Shown: positions 20,038 through 29,484, counted from the stretch's first letter. The stretch: 64,000 nt of DNA from Synechococcales cyanobacterium C42_A2020_086 (GCA_015272325.1 JACYLU010000009.1:1-64000), one strand, 5' to 3'. Made by a program: numbers and translations. The notes: generated from the sequence alone by a model not told the origin.

Positions 20038-20378
20038 ACGCAGTTGGATTGAGCCAGGGCACGGTCAAATCAGTGTGCAACGGCAATGTGAGTTAATCGG
20101 ATTGGCGCGTGCAAGTTGGTACTACGAAGTTGCTGAAGAAACTCCTTACAACGAACATCTGATGAAATTGATTGACCAGCGATTCACCGAAACCCCGTTT
20201 TATGGCATTCGTCGCATGACTGCTTGGTTGAAGTTTTAAGGGGAAACGGTCAACCACAAACGGGTAGCTCGGTTGATGCGGAAAATGGGATTAGAGGCAA
20301 TCTACCCAAAGCCAAATCTGAGTCTGCCAGGGGACAATGACAGACGATCCCCATATCTGCTGCGGGATGTAGCGATTA
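20021..20378 (+). pseudogene. IS3-family OrfB N-terminal remnant with internal stop
   Basis: The N-terminal HTH_21 part of OrfB is present (QRQCELIGLARASWYYE, FTETPFYGIRRMTAWL). The frame then meets a TAA at 20237-20239 and resumes in phase as GETVNHKRVARLMRKMGLEAIYPKPNLS and PYLLRDVAI. The DDE catalytic part that normally follows (a QVWSTDITY-type segment) is absent. At about 20378 the sequence changes to a TnsA-like segment. A CAA to TAA change would explain the stop. The element is dead. Confidence 0.75.
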
Positions 20379-20608
20379 TGGAAACCGAAGAGTGGGTCCG
20401 AACATGCAAAACTGTCGAAGAGTTACAGAATCCTAAAACTTTAGAAAAGCTGGAACTCGATCGCCGATATTGGCAGGCAAGAGGAATGAACTGGGGCATC
20501 GTGACCGATCGAGAAATTCCAGGTGTTCTGGTTGGCAATATGATGCAAATCCACGACTTACATTTTTTCAGGGCAAGATCACTTAGGATCGCTGAAGCTT
20601 CAGGTTAA
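20379..20608 (+). pseudogene. tnsA: Tn7-type TnsA endonuclease fragment, fused to the IS3 remnant
   Basis: The segment from METEEW onward matches the end of the catalytic domain of TnsA, the endonuclease that cuts 5' transposon ends in Tn7-like elements. Diagnostic stretches are LEKLELDRRYWQARG, WGIVTDREIP and VLVGNMMQIH, which parallel the E. coli TnsA block TLEKLELERRYWQ...FTDKEI. The catalytic Glu and first Asp regions are missing. The Q-x-K segment is reduced to T-C-K. It shares a reading frame with the IS3 OrfB piece upstream and ends about 43 bp before the thiC riboswitch. It marks a former Tn7-like transposon at this site. No TnsB, TnsC or TniQ is visible in the window. Confidence 0.75.
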
Positions 20609-20650
20609 TTTTAGATTTCTCTACTTGCGACAGTGATATTCTTGACCTCA

Positions 20651-20733
20651 ATAGCTAGGGGTGCCTGAGCTTCGTCCAGGCTGAGATTACACCCTTGGAA
20701 CCTGAGTCTGGTTAGCACCAGTGGAGGGAAGCT
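20651..20733 (+). promoter_or_regulatory. TPP riboswitch (THI box) upstream of thiC
   Basis: The sequence shows the conserved thiamine pyrophosphate aptamer: GGGGTGCC, then CTGAGATTACACCCTTGGAACCTGA split over two helices, then TCTGGTTAGCACCAG and GGAGGGAAGCT. The closing helix can form between AGCT near 20652 and AGCT near 20729. It lies in the leader of thiC, the first gene of thiamine pyrimidine synthesis. When TPP binds, expression is expected to fall, probably through access to the AAGGAG site just before the ATG. Confidence 0.93.
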
Positions 20734-20743
20734 GTTTTTGTAA

Positions 20744-22138
<1,395 letters not shown>

Positions 22139-22312
22139 CTAGTTTGGCATATTCCATCAGCCTGCAATCAATGGACTACGCATCCTGCTTCTCCCAACTT
22201 AAGAACAGTACCGAGCACTACCGTCATTGCTCCATCTTTGATAGGCTCGATCCACAGAAAACCCAAGGCATGCCTAACGGTTGTCATCCCACTCAGACTT
22301 GAGGAGCCGACG

Positions 22313-22951
22313 ATGGATGTTCATACCCTGCGAGAAGACTATACTCAAGCCGAACTAAGAGAAGAGGATTTGCATAGCGATCCTGTTGAGCAATTCACTC
22401 TCTGGTTTCAGCAGGCTTGCGACGCGGAACTGCCGGAACCCAATGCGATGGTTTTGGCAACGGCTTCCGCGGCAGCCGAACCCTGTGCTCGAACTGTACT
22501 GTTAAAATATTTCGACAGCAGCGGATTTGTGTTTTTCACGAACTATGAGAGCCGCAAAGCCCGTCATATCGCCGAAAATCCTCATGTGGCTCTCCTGTTT
22601 CTTTGGTTACCGCTGCAACGCCAAGTGCAAATCACGGGTGTCGCTGCAAAAATCTCAACGGCGGAATCGATCCGCTATTTTGCCACTCGCCCCCGCGGCA
22701 GCCAGATCGGAGCTTGGTGCTCTCCCCAGAGTAGAGTCATTTCGTCGCGCCAAATCTTGCTGATGGAGTTTGAAGCGATGAAACAGAAATTCCTCAATCA
22801 TGAGGTTCCCTTACCTCCGTTTTGGGGTGGTTATCGGGTAACGCCCCATCAGTTCGAATTCTGGCAAGGTCGCTCCAACCGGCTGCATGATCGCTTTCTG
22901 TATGTTCGTCAAGCCGATGAGAGCTGGCAGATCCAACGACTTGCACCCTAG
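22313..22951 (+). CDS. pdxH: Pyridoxamine 5'-phosphate oxidase
   Basis: PdxH oxidises pyridoxine or pyridoxamine phosphate to pyridoxal phosphate with FMN. The 212-aa protein has family blocks EPNAMVLATA, RTVLLKYFDSSGFVFFTNYESRK as an FMN/PLP-binding core, RPRGSQIGAW, PPFWGGYRV, FEFWQGRSNRLHDR and a C-terminal WQIQRLAP, all as in E. coli PdxH. I chose ATG 22313 because GAGGAG stands about 7 nt upstream and the family begins near there. A longer frame from 22238 adds 25 non-conserved residues. It lies 174 bp after thiC on the same strand, so both cofactor genes could share a transcript. Confidence 0.94.
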   Translation: MDVHTLREDYTQAELREEDLHSDPVEQFTLWFQQACDAELPEPNAMVLATASAAAEPCARTVLLKYFDSSGFVFFTNYESRKARHIAENPHVALLFLWLPLQRQVQITGVAAKISTAESIRYFATRPRGSQIGAWCSPQSRVISSRQILLMEFEAMKQKFLNHEVPLPPFWGGYRVTPHQFEFWQGRSNRLHDRFLYVRQADESWQIQRLAP

Positions 22952-23055
22952 GTTTAAATGGATTGAGATTGATTGCGCCTGCTACTGTCGCGATCGATCT
23001 ACTGCCGATCTACCGCGGCTCTTCTGAACCCGTAGGTTGATCTACCCTTTGGGGG

Positions 23056-23796
23056 TCAGGTCAGTTGGGGATTAGATTCCGTCTGCTGAGCCAAAGCAGG
23101 CAGCGACAGCCAAAAATCACTGAGAGCTTGCGCCACTTTGTCCGGTTGCACAAAATGGAAGAAATACCCGGCATCTGGGCAACTCCATAGCCGATCGCCA
23201 ACCTTCTGCCACTCCCGCCATCCTTGGAGTTGGTTGCGATCAACTACCATATCTGCACCACCACCGCAAACCATGAGCGGCATCTTCACTGAAATGGGAG
23301 GGATGCTGATGCGCCTGAACAATGTATGCGGCGATAGCGAACTTTCCAAGTCTTGTTCTAGAATTTTGACGAGTTCTCGCGTCGTTGCGTGAGATTGCGG
23401 TCCAAACAAATTAGTAACCATCTGCGCCAAAATCATGGACTGGCTACAGGATAAAAGCTGCCGATGCATATAGTAATGCGCCTGCCAATCTACAGCGGGA
23501 TGTACCCCCACCGACAGAAGTACGAGGGATTTGACTCGTTCGGGATGGCGTTGCGCATAGAGCAGTGCTACCAGACCGCTGATACCGTGACCGCATAAAT
23601 GAACAGGATGAGCACAGGCTTTTAGATAATCGTGTAATAAGACTAACGCAATTTCTAAAGAGCATGCTTCATCGGGAGTTTGGTAATATTCCCATTGGGC
23701 AATTGTAACCTGCCTTGACAGTAATTTGAGTAACGGCTGATCAAATCGTTTGAGGCTGGGGCTAGCGCTCAACCAAAGAACATCAGGTACAACCAT
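23056..23796 (-). CDS. isiC: Alpha/beta-hydrolase fold protein, IsiC-like
   Basis: A 246-aa alpha/beta-hydrolase fold protein third in an isiA-isiB-isiC gene order on the minus strand, as in the iron-stress operons of other cyanobacteria. Family features are VHLCGHGISGLVALLYAQRHPERVKSLVLL (read as two blocks: the nucleophile elbow and the following helix-strand) and a late aspartate/histidine region (CGGGADMVV; YFFHF). At the nucleophile elbow the usual G-x-S-x-G reads G-H-G-I-S, so Gly replaces the catalytic Ser and a Ser sits two residues later. It may therefore be non-catalytic or use another residue. The function of IsiC is not known. It starts 126 bp downstream of isiB and is probably co-induced by iron limitation. 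Confidence 0.78.
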   Translation of the reverse strand: MVVPDVLWLSASPSLKRFDQPLLKLLSRQVTIAQWEYYQTPDEACSLEIALVLLHDYLKACAHPVHLCGHGISGLVALLYAQRHPERVKSLVLLSVGVHPAVDWQAHYYMHRQLLSCSQSMILAQMVTNLFGPQSHATTRELVKILEQDLESSLSPHTLFRRISIPPISVKMPLMVCGGGADMVVDRNQLQGWREWQKVGDRLWSCPDAGYFFHFVQPDKVAQALSDFWLSLPALAQQTESNPQLT

Positions 23797-23922
23797 GTAG
23801 TAATAATCCTAAAGCAATTATGAAAAAGTCTAAGTAAACAGTCTAAGTGAACCGCATAACTCAACGGGAACAGGAATCCATTTCTTCTCCAAGAATTGGC
23901 CTCCCATTCCCGCCTGCGCCGA

Positions 23923-24435
23923 TTACAACCCAAACTCTTGCTTGAGTTGAGCTGCCCACGTGTTGATTCGGCTTTCGGTTAACTCAGACTGATTATCGTC
24001 ATCGAGGGCCAGCCCAACAAACTTACCGTTGCGCACTGCTTTGGATTCGGTGAAGTCGTAGCCTTCGGTGGGCCAGTACCCTACCGTTGTGCCGCCCAAT
24101 TCCGAAATTTTTTCTTCCAAAATGCCCATAGCATCCTGAAAGTTATCGGCATAGCCTACCTGATCACCTGGACCAAAATAGGCTACCTTTTTGCCGCTAA
24201 AGTCAATGGCATCTAGCTCCTCGTAAAAGCCTTCCCAGTCGGCTTGCAGTTCACCTACGTTCCAAGTAGGGCAGCCGACGATGATGTAGTCGTACTCTTC
24301 AAAGTCGCTTGGGGAGGCATTGGCGATGTCATGGAGATCCACCACATCACTGCCGCCGAGAGCTTTTTGTATCAACTCTGCCGCATTCTGCGTATTTCCG
24401 GTTTGAGTACCGTAAAACAAGCCGATTTTCGCCAT
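23923..24435 (-). CDS. isiB: Flavodoxin IsiB
   Basis: Flavodoxin is the FMN electron carrier that replaces ferredoxin after photosystem I when iron is scarce. This 170-aa long-chain flavodoxin starts MAKIGLFYGTQTGNTQ, where the T-Q-T-G-N-T loop binds the FMN phosphate. It contains VGCPTWNVGELQADWEGFY and FGPGDQVGYADNFQDAMG, the two loops around the isoalloxazine ring, and the strongly acidic composition of the family. The ATG at 24435 has GGAG upstream (caaggagatag). It lies between isiA and the isiC-like gene on the same strand, the standard iron-stress arrangement. Confidence 0.97.
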   Translation of the reverse strand: MAKIGLFYGTQTGNTQNAAELIQKALGGSDVVDLHDIANASPSDFEEYDYIIVGCPTWNVGELQADWEGFYEELDAIDFSGKKVAYFGPGDQVGYADNFQDAMGILEEKISELGGTTVGYWPTEGYDFTESKAVRNGKFVGLALDDDNQSELTESRINTWAAQLKQEFGL

Positions 24436-24708
24436 ACTATCTCCTTGAGTTCTCGCAATTGACCAACTAGTGAATAACGAAACAGTTCACTCTACGGGTC
24501 GTCAAACGGTTGGATGATCTAGTTTGCTAGTTTGATGATCTATCCATCAAATTACTCCTTGCCTGCGACAGCACAGGGTTGGCGGAATGAGTGTCATTCG
24601 AGAGTGTCACCAAAACAGAACTACAATCTGAGTGGTCCTAAATTGCAGCGCATGCATGACACTAATTTCACATGGCAATCTCAACTGCTGTGCTGCCGAC
24701 AGGAAGGT

Positions 24709-25737
24709 TTAGCTTTCTACAGCATTCAGAGCGCGCTCAACTCGCCGGAAGTCGAAGCCCATGGCTCGCAGCGCATGCCAAAGGTGCCCTTGCAGGAAGA
24801 AGAACGCCAGGAAGAAATGCGCATTGGCCAGCCAGCAGCGGGCGGTATGAGCACCCAGTGGCAGCTCGACGGTATCAGCAAAATAAGGAGTAACACCCAA
24901 TCGCACCACCAAAGGCGGTCCGTAGAATTCGGTTGGGTAAGCTAGGGTATTCACTGCGCAGAAATAGGCCGCCACGAAGCCAGCTAGGGCAATGCCGCCT
25001 AGCGAGTAGGACAAAATGGCTTCGCCGGAGTAGTCTAGCACTTTCTTGGCCCAGCCCAGTGGCGGCACCAAAATATGCCAAATCCCGCCGGCAATCAGCA
25101 TCACACCTACATAGATATGCCCGCCAACAAGATCTTCCAAGTTATCGACGCTGGCAAAGTGGGTCTGGTAGCCGTAAATTACGAGCGGATCCAGAGTGGG
25201 TTGGGTCACCAAACGCACATCCTGGATCACTGAATCATACAGTCCGCCCCAGTACATGGCTTTGGCAACCAGCAGCAGAGCACCTGCCCCCAAAAACAGT
25301 AGATGATGCCCTAAAATAAAGCCCAATTTCTGGGGATCTCCCCAATCAAAGTGGAATTTGCGAGCACGACCTGTCGCTTGCCGCAAGTCTGCAGGGGACT
25401 TAAAGGTGTGGAAGAGCGCTCCTGCCCCTAGTACGGCTGAAGAAATCAGATGCACCACTCCCACGACGAAGTAGGGATAGGTATCCACCACCTCGCCACC
25501 TTGACCAATTCCCAGTCCTAAGGTTGCCAAATGGGGCAGTAGAATCAATCCTTGCTCTCCCATTGGGATGCTCGGGTTGTAGCGAGAGAGTTCAAACAAG
25601 GTAAACGCCCCCGCCCAGAAGGTAATCAGAGCAGCTTGCGCCACATGAGCAGCAATAAACAAGCCTGACAAATTGGCAAAGCGGGCATTCCCAGCCCACC
25701 AATCGTATTGAACGCTGGGGTTATCGTAGGTTTGCAT
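24709..25737 (-). CDS. isiA: Iron-stress chlorophyll-binding protein IsiA (CP43')
   Basis: IsiA is a six-helix chlorophyll-binding protein of the CP43 family. It forms antenna rings around photosystem I under iron limitation. The protein starts [25 protein letters not shown], shown here only to mark the family start (first residues [14 protein letters not shown]), and is 342 aa, the usual IsiA length. It lacks the large lumenal loop of PsbC. Helices are visible as [56 protein letters not shown], and [19 protein letters not shown]. An in-frame extension to 25812 is not conserved, so I use ATG 25737, which has GGGAGG upstream. Confidence 0.96.
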   Translation of the reverse strand: MQTYDNPSVQYDWWAGNARFANLSGLFIAAHVAQAALITFWAGAFTLFELSRYNPSIPMGEQGLILLPHLATLGLGIGQGGEVVDTYPYFVVGVVHLISSAVLGAGALFHTFKSPADLRQATGRARKFHFDWGDPQKLGFILGHHLLFLGAGALLLVAKAMYWGGLYDSVIQDVRLVTQPTLDPLVIYGYQTHFASVDNLEDLVGGHIYVGVMLIAGGIWHILVPPLGWAKKVLDYSGEAILSYSLGGIALAGFVAAYFCAVNTLAYPTEFYGPPLVVRLGVTPYFADTVELPLGAHTARCWLANAHFFLAFFFLQGHLWHALRAMGFDFRRVERALNAVES

Positions 25738-26248
25738 AAATAATATGGCCTCCCAATCGAAAACGAATGAAGGGTAAAAGCGAAAAGGTGAGAAAGCTTG
25801 CGATTGAGTCACAGCGAATGTCCTGAATCGGCGAAGAGGAATTCATCTCTGCTCGGATGTTCCTTCTGGCGCCATCAATCACAGTTGCAGAACACAAGCG
25901 TTCCGAACCTGTCACAGATACCTGCCCACAGACAGCAGAGGGCAACCCTGAGAGTGCCCCCGGTCTAGCCATGAACTGACCTGTTCAGGAGTAGCGGAAA
26001 CTTACAAGCTTAGCTTACAGACACTCTACCCTAGTTGAGAATCAATTGCATTAATCTGTGATTATTTTTCTTTATTTTTTTAGATTTCTCTTGCAAGCAA
26101 ATGTAATCAGTAGCCTAATTGACTAAAACGGTTATTTAGAACTCTTACAGGCATTTCTACTAAGTTAAGCGCAAAATTGGACTAAAATTCGCATTTAGTC
26201 TCTTTTAGGCAGAAGGATAGGCAACGAAACTAGTGCGACTAGCTCGGT
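25738..26248. other. isiA leader and promoter region
   Basis: This 511-bp gap separates isiA from the end of furA and contains no credible gene. The part nearest isiA likely forms a long 5' leader, as known for isiA in other cyanobacteria. The part from about 26035 to 26220 is very AT-rich with oligo-T runs. The only candidate regulatory site I can point to is the Fur-like box listed separately. Confidence 0.5.
26022..26053 (-). promoter_or_regulatory. Candidate isiA promoter with Fur-like box
   Basis: On the minus strand TGCAAT and TAGAGT are spaced by 16 nt. The first overlaps a sequence that reads TTGAGAATCAATTGCATTA on the plus strand. That sequence resembles a 7-1-7 Fur site with a good left half and a weaker right half. 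The position about 290 bp upstream of the isiA start fits a long leader. Overlap with the -35 would let Fur with iron repress isiAB(C). The match is partial. Confidence 0.4.
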
Positions 26249-26803
26249 CTATCCTCGTGATGCCATATCGGAGTCCGAGTCCCGATCGGAGCGCTGCAAC
26301 CGCTGCTGCGACTGACTACAGCGCCAGCCTTCCGGTAGGGTTCGGCTCCATCCCCGCTGCATTGCTTCCGGGCAAATGCCATAAATAGTCAATTGACAGT
26401 CGAGCAAATGATAGCCCTCTGCTTCAGCTTGGCGAGTACCGATACGGTCGATCAAGTCGCTCTTGAACTCAATGGTTTGATTGCACTGCACGCAGACCAG
26501 ATGATGGTGGTGCTCGGTATAGGGAGAATTCAGCTCATAATGCTTGTGGCCTTCTGCAAGTTCTAGCTCCCGCAAAATTCCCATATAGGCCATGAGATGC
26601 AAAGTGCGATAGACCGTGGAAAGGCTGATGCGTTCACCCTGTCGGCGCAAGATTTGGTGCAGATCTTCAGCGCTGAGATGGTTACCTTGGGGCAGCGTTT
26701 GAAAGACATATAAAATCGTTTGGCGTTGAGGCGTTAGTCTAAAACCGCGTTTATTCAGCAGCGCTTTCAGAGAAGCCGAGGTATGAGGTGACATAGAACC
26801 CAC
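26249..26803 (-). CDS. furA: Ferric uptake regulator (FurA-type)
   Basis: A 184-aa Fur-family repressor. The N-terminal winged helix is visible (ALLNKRGFRLTPQRQTIL, HLSAEDLHQ, ISLSTVYRTLHLM) and is followed by the dimerisation and metal domain (HKHYEL, EHHHHLVCVQCNQTIEF). Cysteines are CVQC, DCQL and ICPEA, the arrangement I recall for cyanobacterial FurA. The C-terminus has about 30 extra residues, rich in Arg, Ser and Asp, compared with the usual length of about 150. Lying next to isiABC, it is the likely repressor of that operon. A perfect palindrome 54 bp upstream of the start suggests autoregulation. An internal ATG at 26794 (MSPHTSASL) is an alternative start. Confidence 0.9.
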   Translation of the reverse strand: MGSMSPHTSASLKALLNKRGFRLTPQRQTILYVFQTLPQGNHLSAEDLHQILRRQGERISLSTVYRTLHLMAYMGILRELELAEGHKHYELNSPYTEHHHHLVCVQCNQTIEFKSDLIDRIGTRQAEAEGYHLLDCQLTIYGICPEAMQRGWSRTLPEGWRCSQSQQRLQRSDRDSDSDMASRG

Positions 26804-26856
26804 ACTGAACAGATGACCGAACTGAGGTGGAGCGAAAACCCTCCCATGCGCTGCAT

Positions 26857-26879
26857 TTATTGAAAACCATTTTCAATAA
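26857..26879. promoter_or_regulatory. Perfect 23-bp palindrome, probable Fur box upstream of furA
   Basis: TTATTGAAAA, a 3-nt spacer CCA, then TTTTCAATAA form perfect 10-bp arms. The core TGAAAACCATTTTCA resembles the 7-1-7 consensus TGATAATNATTATCA (11 of 14 positions by eye). It sits 54-76 bp upstream of furA, where an autoregulatory operator would be expected. A Zur site cannot be excluded because the two consensus sequences are similar. Confidence 0.65.
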
Positions 26880-27336
26880 TTCTGGAACAGTTGTAAAGGG
26901 ATTGGTGAAAATTTTTGGCATTTGCTAAGTGGCATTGAGTCGCACTGATGACCGCTCAGCAACTTTTGCGCGTCTTGTCTCGTCGTGAGGCAGAGTGATC
27001 GGCGGCGTCTGATTCGATACCTAGATGCCTGGCTTCCTGAACAAATGCAATCCCTCAGCAGGAACGAGCAAGTGCTATGACCATGCCGAGGTGAACTGGC
27101 AAGGCAACGGCTCATGTTCAGCCGTTCACTCAGCGCAAATCGCTCGATCCATAGGCCAAGGAGCGACAAAAATTCCGATTTCGACGACTGATTTGCCAAA
27201 GTTTGGGAATATTGCATAGTGTGATCCCCGGCATCGCCTCTAGCCTGTGAGCATGGGATGCTGAACCGAAGGCTGGTGCCAAATCCTGATCCTTAAGTGA
27301 AACATCTGATCCGTTGCGCGTAGAGGAGTTCAAGCG
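26880..27336. other. Non-coding stretch between furA and the lysozyme gene
   Basis: This stretch is about 457 bp long and I see no credible gene in it. A 114-codon minus-strand frame here has unlikely composition (many Cys, Ser and Arg) and no recognisable motif. It may hold the lysozyme promoter, but I cannot place it. The sequence agaggag lies 8 nt before the lysozyme ATG as its ribosome site. Confidence 0.4.
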
Positions 27337-28734
27337 ATGTCATACACGCTCAAACCCGTCGTTGATACTTGGCTGAAGCTGAGCACCGCCCAAGGCGCAA
27401 CCCTGCCCGACAATCAGCGGCAATTCCTTCGGGCAGGCACGGTTTTGCCCCTATCTAGCTTTGAGGTCATCGGAAATGACCACCTGCGAGTTGCCTTAGG
27501 GCGCGACGCCAGCGGTCAGCAGGTGCAGTTTCAGGGGCGTAACACCTGGTTGGTTTATCGTCCGGCAGTGCAGGTGCTGCGCAATGGTCAGCTTGTTACC
27601 TTGCCCAACACCGCTCCGACGGCGGCCCCAAGTACCGCCCCGCCCACTCCCACTACTCTGACGCTCAGACCCGTCGTTGATACTTGGCTGAAGCTGAGCA
27701 CCGCCCAAGGCGCAACCCTGCCCGACAATCAGCGGCAATTCCTTCGGGCAGGCACGGTTTTGCCCCTAGCCAGCTACCAGAGCGTTGGCAATAATCATCT
27801 ACGAATTACCCTCGGACGCGATGCTCAAGGGCAGCCGCTGCAATTTCAGGGACGCAATACTTGGCTGGTCTATCAGCCAGCGGTTCAGATTTCGCGGAAT
27901 GGACAGGTGATCCTTGGACCAACATCTGCGCCGAGTCCTGCTCCCGCTCCCCGCCCGACGCCTGCCCCAACGCCCGCTCCTACGCCTCAACCCCGACCTG
28001 CCCCCACCTTGGTTTTGAAAACCCTGATTGACACATGGCTAAAGCTGAGCACCGCCCAAGGTTCAACCCTGCCCGACGATCAGCGGCAATTCATCAGCAG
28101 CAATACCGTCTTGCCACTGGCGAGCTATGCCCCAGCTGACAATAATCACTTCAAGATCACCCTAGGGCGCGATGCTCAGGGGCAGCCGCTGCAATTTCAG
28201 GGGCGAAATACCTGGTTTGTCTATCGTCCGGCGGTGCAAATTATCAAAGAGGGGCAAGTTGTGCCTACTCCAGCTCCTACAGGTCGGCGGCAGATCAACG
28301 CCAAGGGGTTGCAGCTGCTGAAATCCTTTGAGGGGCTGGAATTGCGTGCCTATCAGGATGCCGTTGGAGTTTGGACCATTGGCTACGGCACAACGTCGGG
28401 GGTGCGTCCGGGCATGGTGATCACCGAAGCTCAAGCAGAGGAGTTGCTAAAGCGCGATCTAGCCCGCTTCGAGCGAGCCGTCAGCGACTTAGTAGAGGTT
28501 CCGCTCACTGACGATCAGTTCTCTGCCTTAGTTTCGTTTGCCTACAACGTTGGAGAAGGCGCTCTTGCTAGCTCGACACTGCTCCGGCTCCTGAATCAGC
28601 GCAACTATCAAGGCGCTGCCGATCAGCTTCTACGCTGGGATAAGGCCGGAGGTCGTCCCTTAGCAGGGCTAACTCGCCGCCGCCGCGCCGAACGTGCCCT
28701 GTTCTTGGGACAAGACTACACAGTGTTTTTGTAG
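27337..28734 (+). CDS. Lysozyme (GH24) with three N-terminal repeat domains
   Basis: A 465-aa protein. Residues about 4-88, 108-190 and 225-310 are three copies of an 80-residue unit containing VDTWLKLSTAQG, LPDNQRQFLRAGTVLPL, LGRDA-G and FQGRNTWLVYRPAVQ. They are joined by Pro/Ala/Thr linkers. Residues about 320-465 are a phage-type lysozyme: SFEGLELRAYQDAVGVWTIGYG carries the catalytic Glu and Asp region, and LTDDQFSALVSFAYNVG and RRRAERALF are further family blocks. GH24 enzymes cut the glycan of peptidoglycan. The repeats are SH3-like or cell-wall-binding by analogy only. No signal peptide or membrane segment is visible, so export is unexplained. Confidence 0.88.
   Translation: MSYTLKPVVDTWLKLSTAQGATLPDNQRQFLRAGTVLPLSSFEVIGNDHLRVALGRDASGQQVQFQGRNTWLVYRPAVQVLRNGQLVTLPNTAPTAAPSTAPPTPTTLTLRPVVDTWLKLSTAQGATLPDNQRQFLRAGTVLPLASYQSVGNNHLRITLGRDAQGQPLQFQGRNTWLVYQPAVQISRNGQVILGPTSAPSPAPAPRPTPAPTPAPTPQPRPAPTLVLKTLIDTWLKLSTAQGSTLPDDQRQFISSNTVLPLASYAPADNNHFKITLGRDAQGQPLQFQGRNTWFVYRPAVQIIKEGQVVPTPAPTGRRQINAKGLQLLKSFEGLELRAYQDAVGVWTIGYGTTSGVRPGMVITEAQAEELLKRDLARFERAVSDLVEVPLTDDQFSALVSFAYNVGEGALASSTLLRLLNQRNYQGAADQLLRWDKAGGRPLAGLTRRRRAERALFLGQDYTVFL
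27354..27768 (+). repeat. 100-nt identical direct repeat inside the lysozyme gene
   Basis: Bases 27354-27453 and 27669-27768 are identical over 100 nt, including synonymous positions. They encode the first half of repeat domains 1 and 2. The third domain (from about 28020) carries a diverged copy with several substitutions. The second halves of domains 1 and 2 differ much more, so the identity points to recent local gene conversion or duplication. Confidence 0.9.
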
Positions 28735-28791
28735 AATCATTTCTAATTTCTAGAATCACCTCTGGAGTTTGTACGGTAGCCTGCAAGAAAA

Positions 28792-28828
28792 GGTGATTTC
28801 TGAGGTGCAAAGCACTCCAAAAATCACC
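28792..28828. terminator. Hairpin downstream of the lysozyme gene
   Basis: GGTGATTT at 28792-28799 pairs with AAATCACC at 28821-28828, with an inner GTGC-aaa-GCAC stem. It lies 58 bp after the lysozyme stop. No strong U-tract follows on either strand, so its role as a terminator is uncertain; it could be a processing or stabilising structure. Confidence 0.35.
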
Positions 28829-28956
28829 GTCTTACCCGGAAGAGAGTCCCAAACCCGACGTTTCTTCTGATTGATCCCACTAGATATCGCATCTAGACTG
28901 CATCGGATGGATTCGGATCAATCAACTCTCATCGACCCTGCTGGTTCTGACCCATC

Positions 28957-29484
28957 TCAACTCACCGTGGCTGCCTGATCCAGAGTCGAGGCATCCGCCA
29001 CGGGTAGATGCTGCACAACAATCACTGAACAGGGCGCATGGTGTAACACGTAGTTACTGACGCTGCCCAGAAGCATCTCCGTTAATCCTCGATGCCCTCG
29101 CCGCCCTAGGACGATTAAATCGGCACCCCACGTCTTGGCAACTTGACAGAGAACGCTTCCTGGTGTCCCAAAGCGCTGAGTCCAATCGGTGGTAACGCCG
29201 GCATCCTCAGCTTCGTTGACCAACCATTGCAAACGCTGTAGCGTTTGCTGTTCAAACGTTTGCCACTGCTGAGAGTAACGCTCCATTAACTCTTGTTGCA
29301 GTTGGGTATCAAAATTGGAGATGTCAGCCCAAGTAGCTCGCTCGGGATAGCCTTTTTCAACAGGCGTTAGTACATGGACTAACATCAGCTGTGCCGAGAG
29401 TGACTTGGCGAGCGTCAGCGCTGTTTCAAATACCCGACGGCTGCTGTCTGAATGATCAATCGCAACTAGAATTTTCTGAAACAT
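28957..29484 (-). CDS. Universal stress protein (UspA family)
   Basis: A 175-aa single-domain UspA protein starting MFQKILVAIDHSDSS. The nucleotide-binding motif is present (VLGRRGHRGLTEMLLGSVS, the G-x2-G-x9-G-S pattern), so ATP binding is likely. The insert of about 40 residues with Trp/Gln-rich helix (ELMERYSQQWQTFEQQTL) is shared with the next gene. I use ATG 29484, with a GGAGG site in gcaaggaggggttatg; the longer frame to 29511 is not conserved. It is the downstream member of a tandem pair on the minus strand. Confidence 0.9.
   Translation of the reverse strand: MFQKILVAIDHSDSSRRVFETALTLAKSLSAQLMLVHVLTPVEKGYPERATWADISNFDTQLQQELMERYSQQWQTFEQQTLQRLQWLVNEAEDAGVTTDWTQRFGTPGSVLCQVAKTWGADLIVLGRRGHRGLTEMLLGSVSNYVLHHAPCSVIVVQHLPVADASTLDQAATVS

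Noticed and set aside
6547-20239. Several in-frame stops suggesting an alternative genetic code or stop-codon recoding
   Set aside because: TAA, TAG and TGA all end normal genes elsewhere in the window, and the stops fall in mobile or defence genes prone to decay.
24709-25737. Antisense RNA (IsrR-like) within isiA
   Set aside because: Known from another cyanobacterium, but I could not identify a supporting antisense promoter here.
26873-27217. 114-codon minus-strand ORF between furA and the lysozyme gene
   Set aside because: Composition is unlike a real protein and it overlaps the Fur palindrome; no ribosome site or motif.
27354-28260. Repeats in the lysozyme gene as a mobile element
   Set aside because: They are in-frame protein domain repeats with linkers and no transposon ends.
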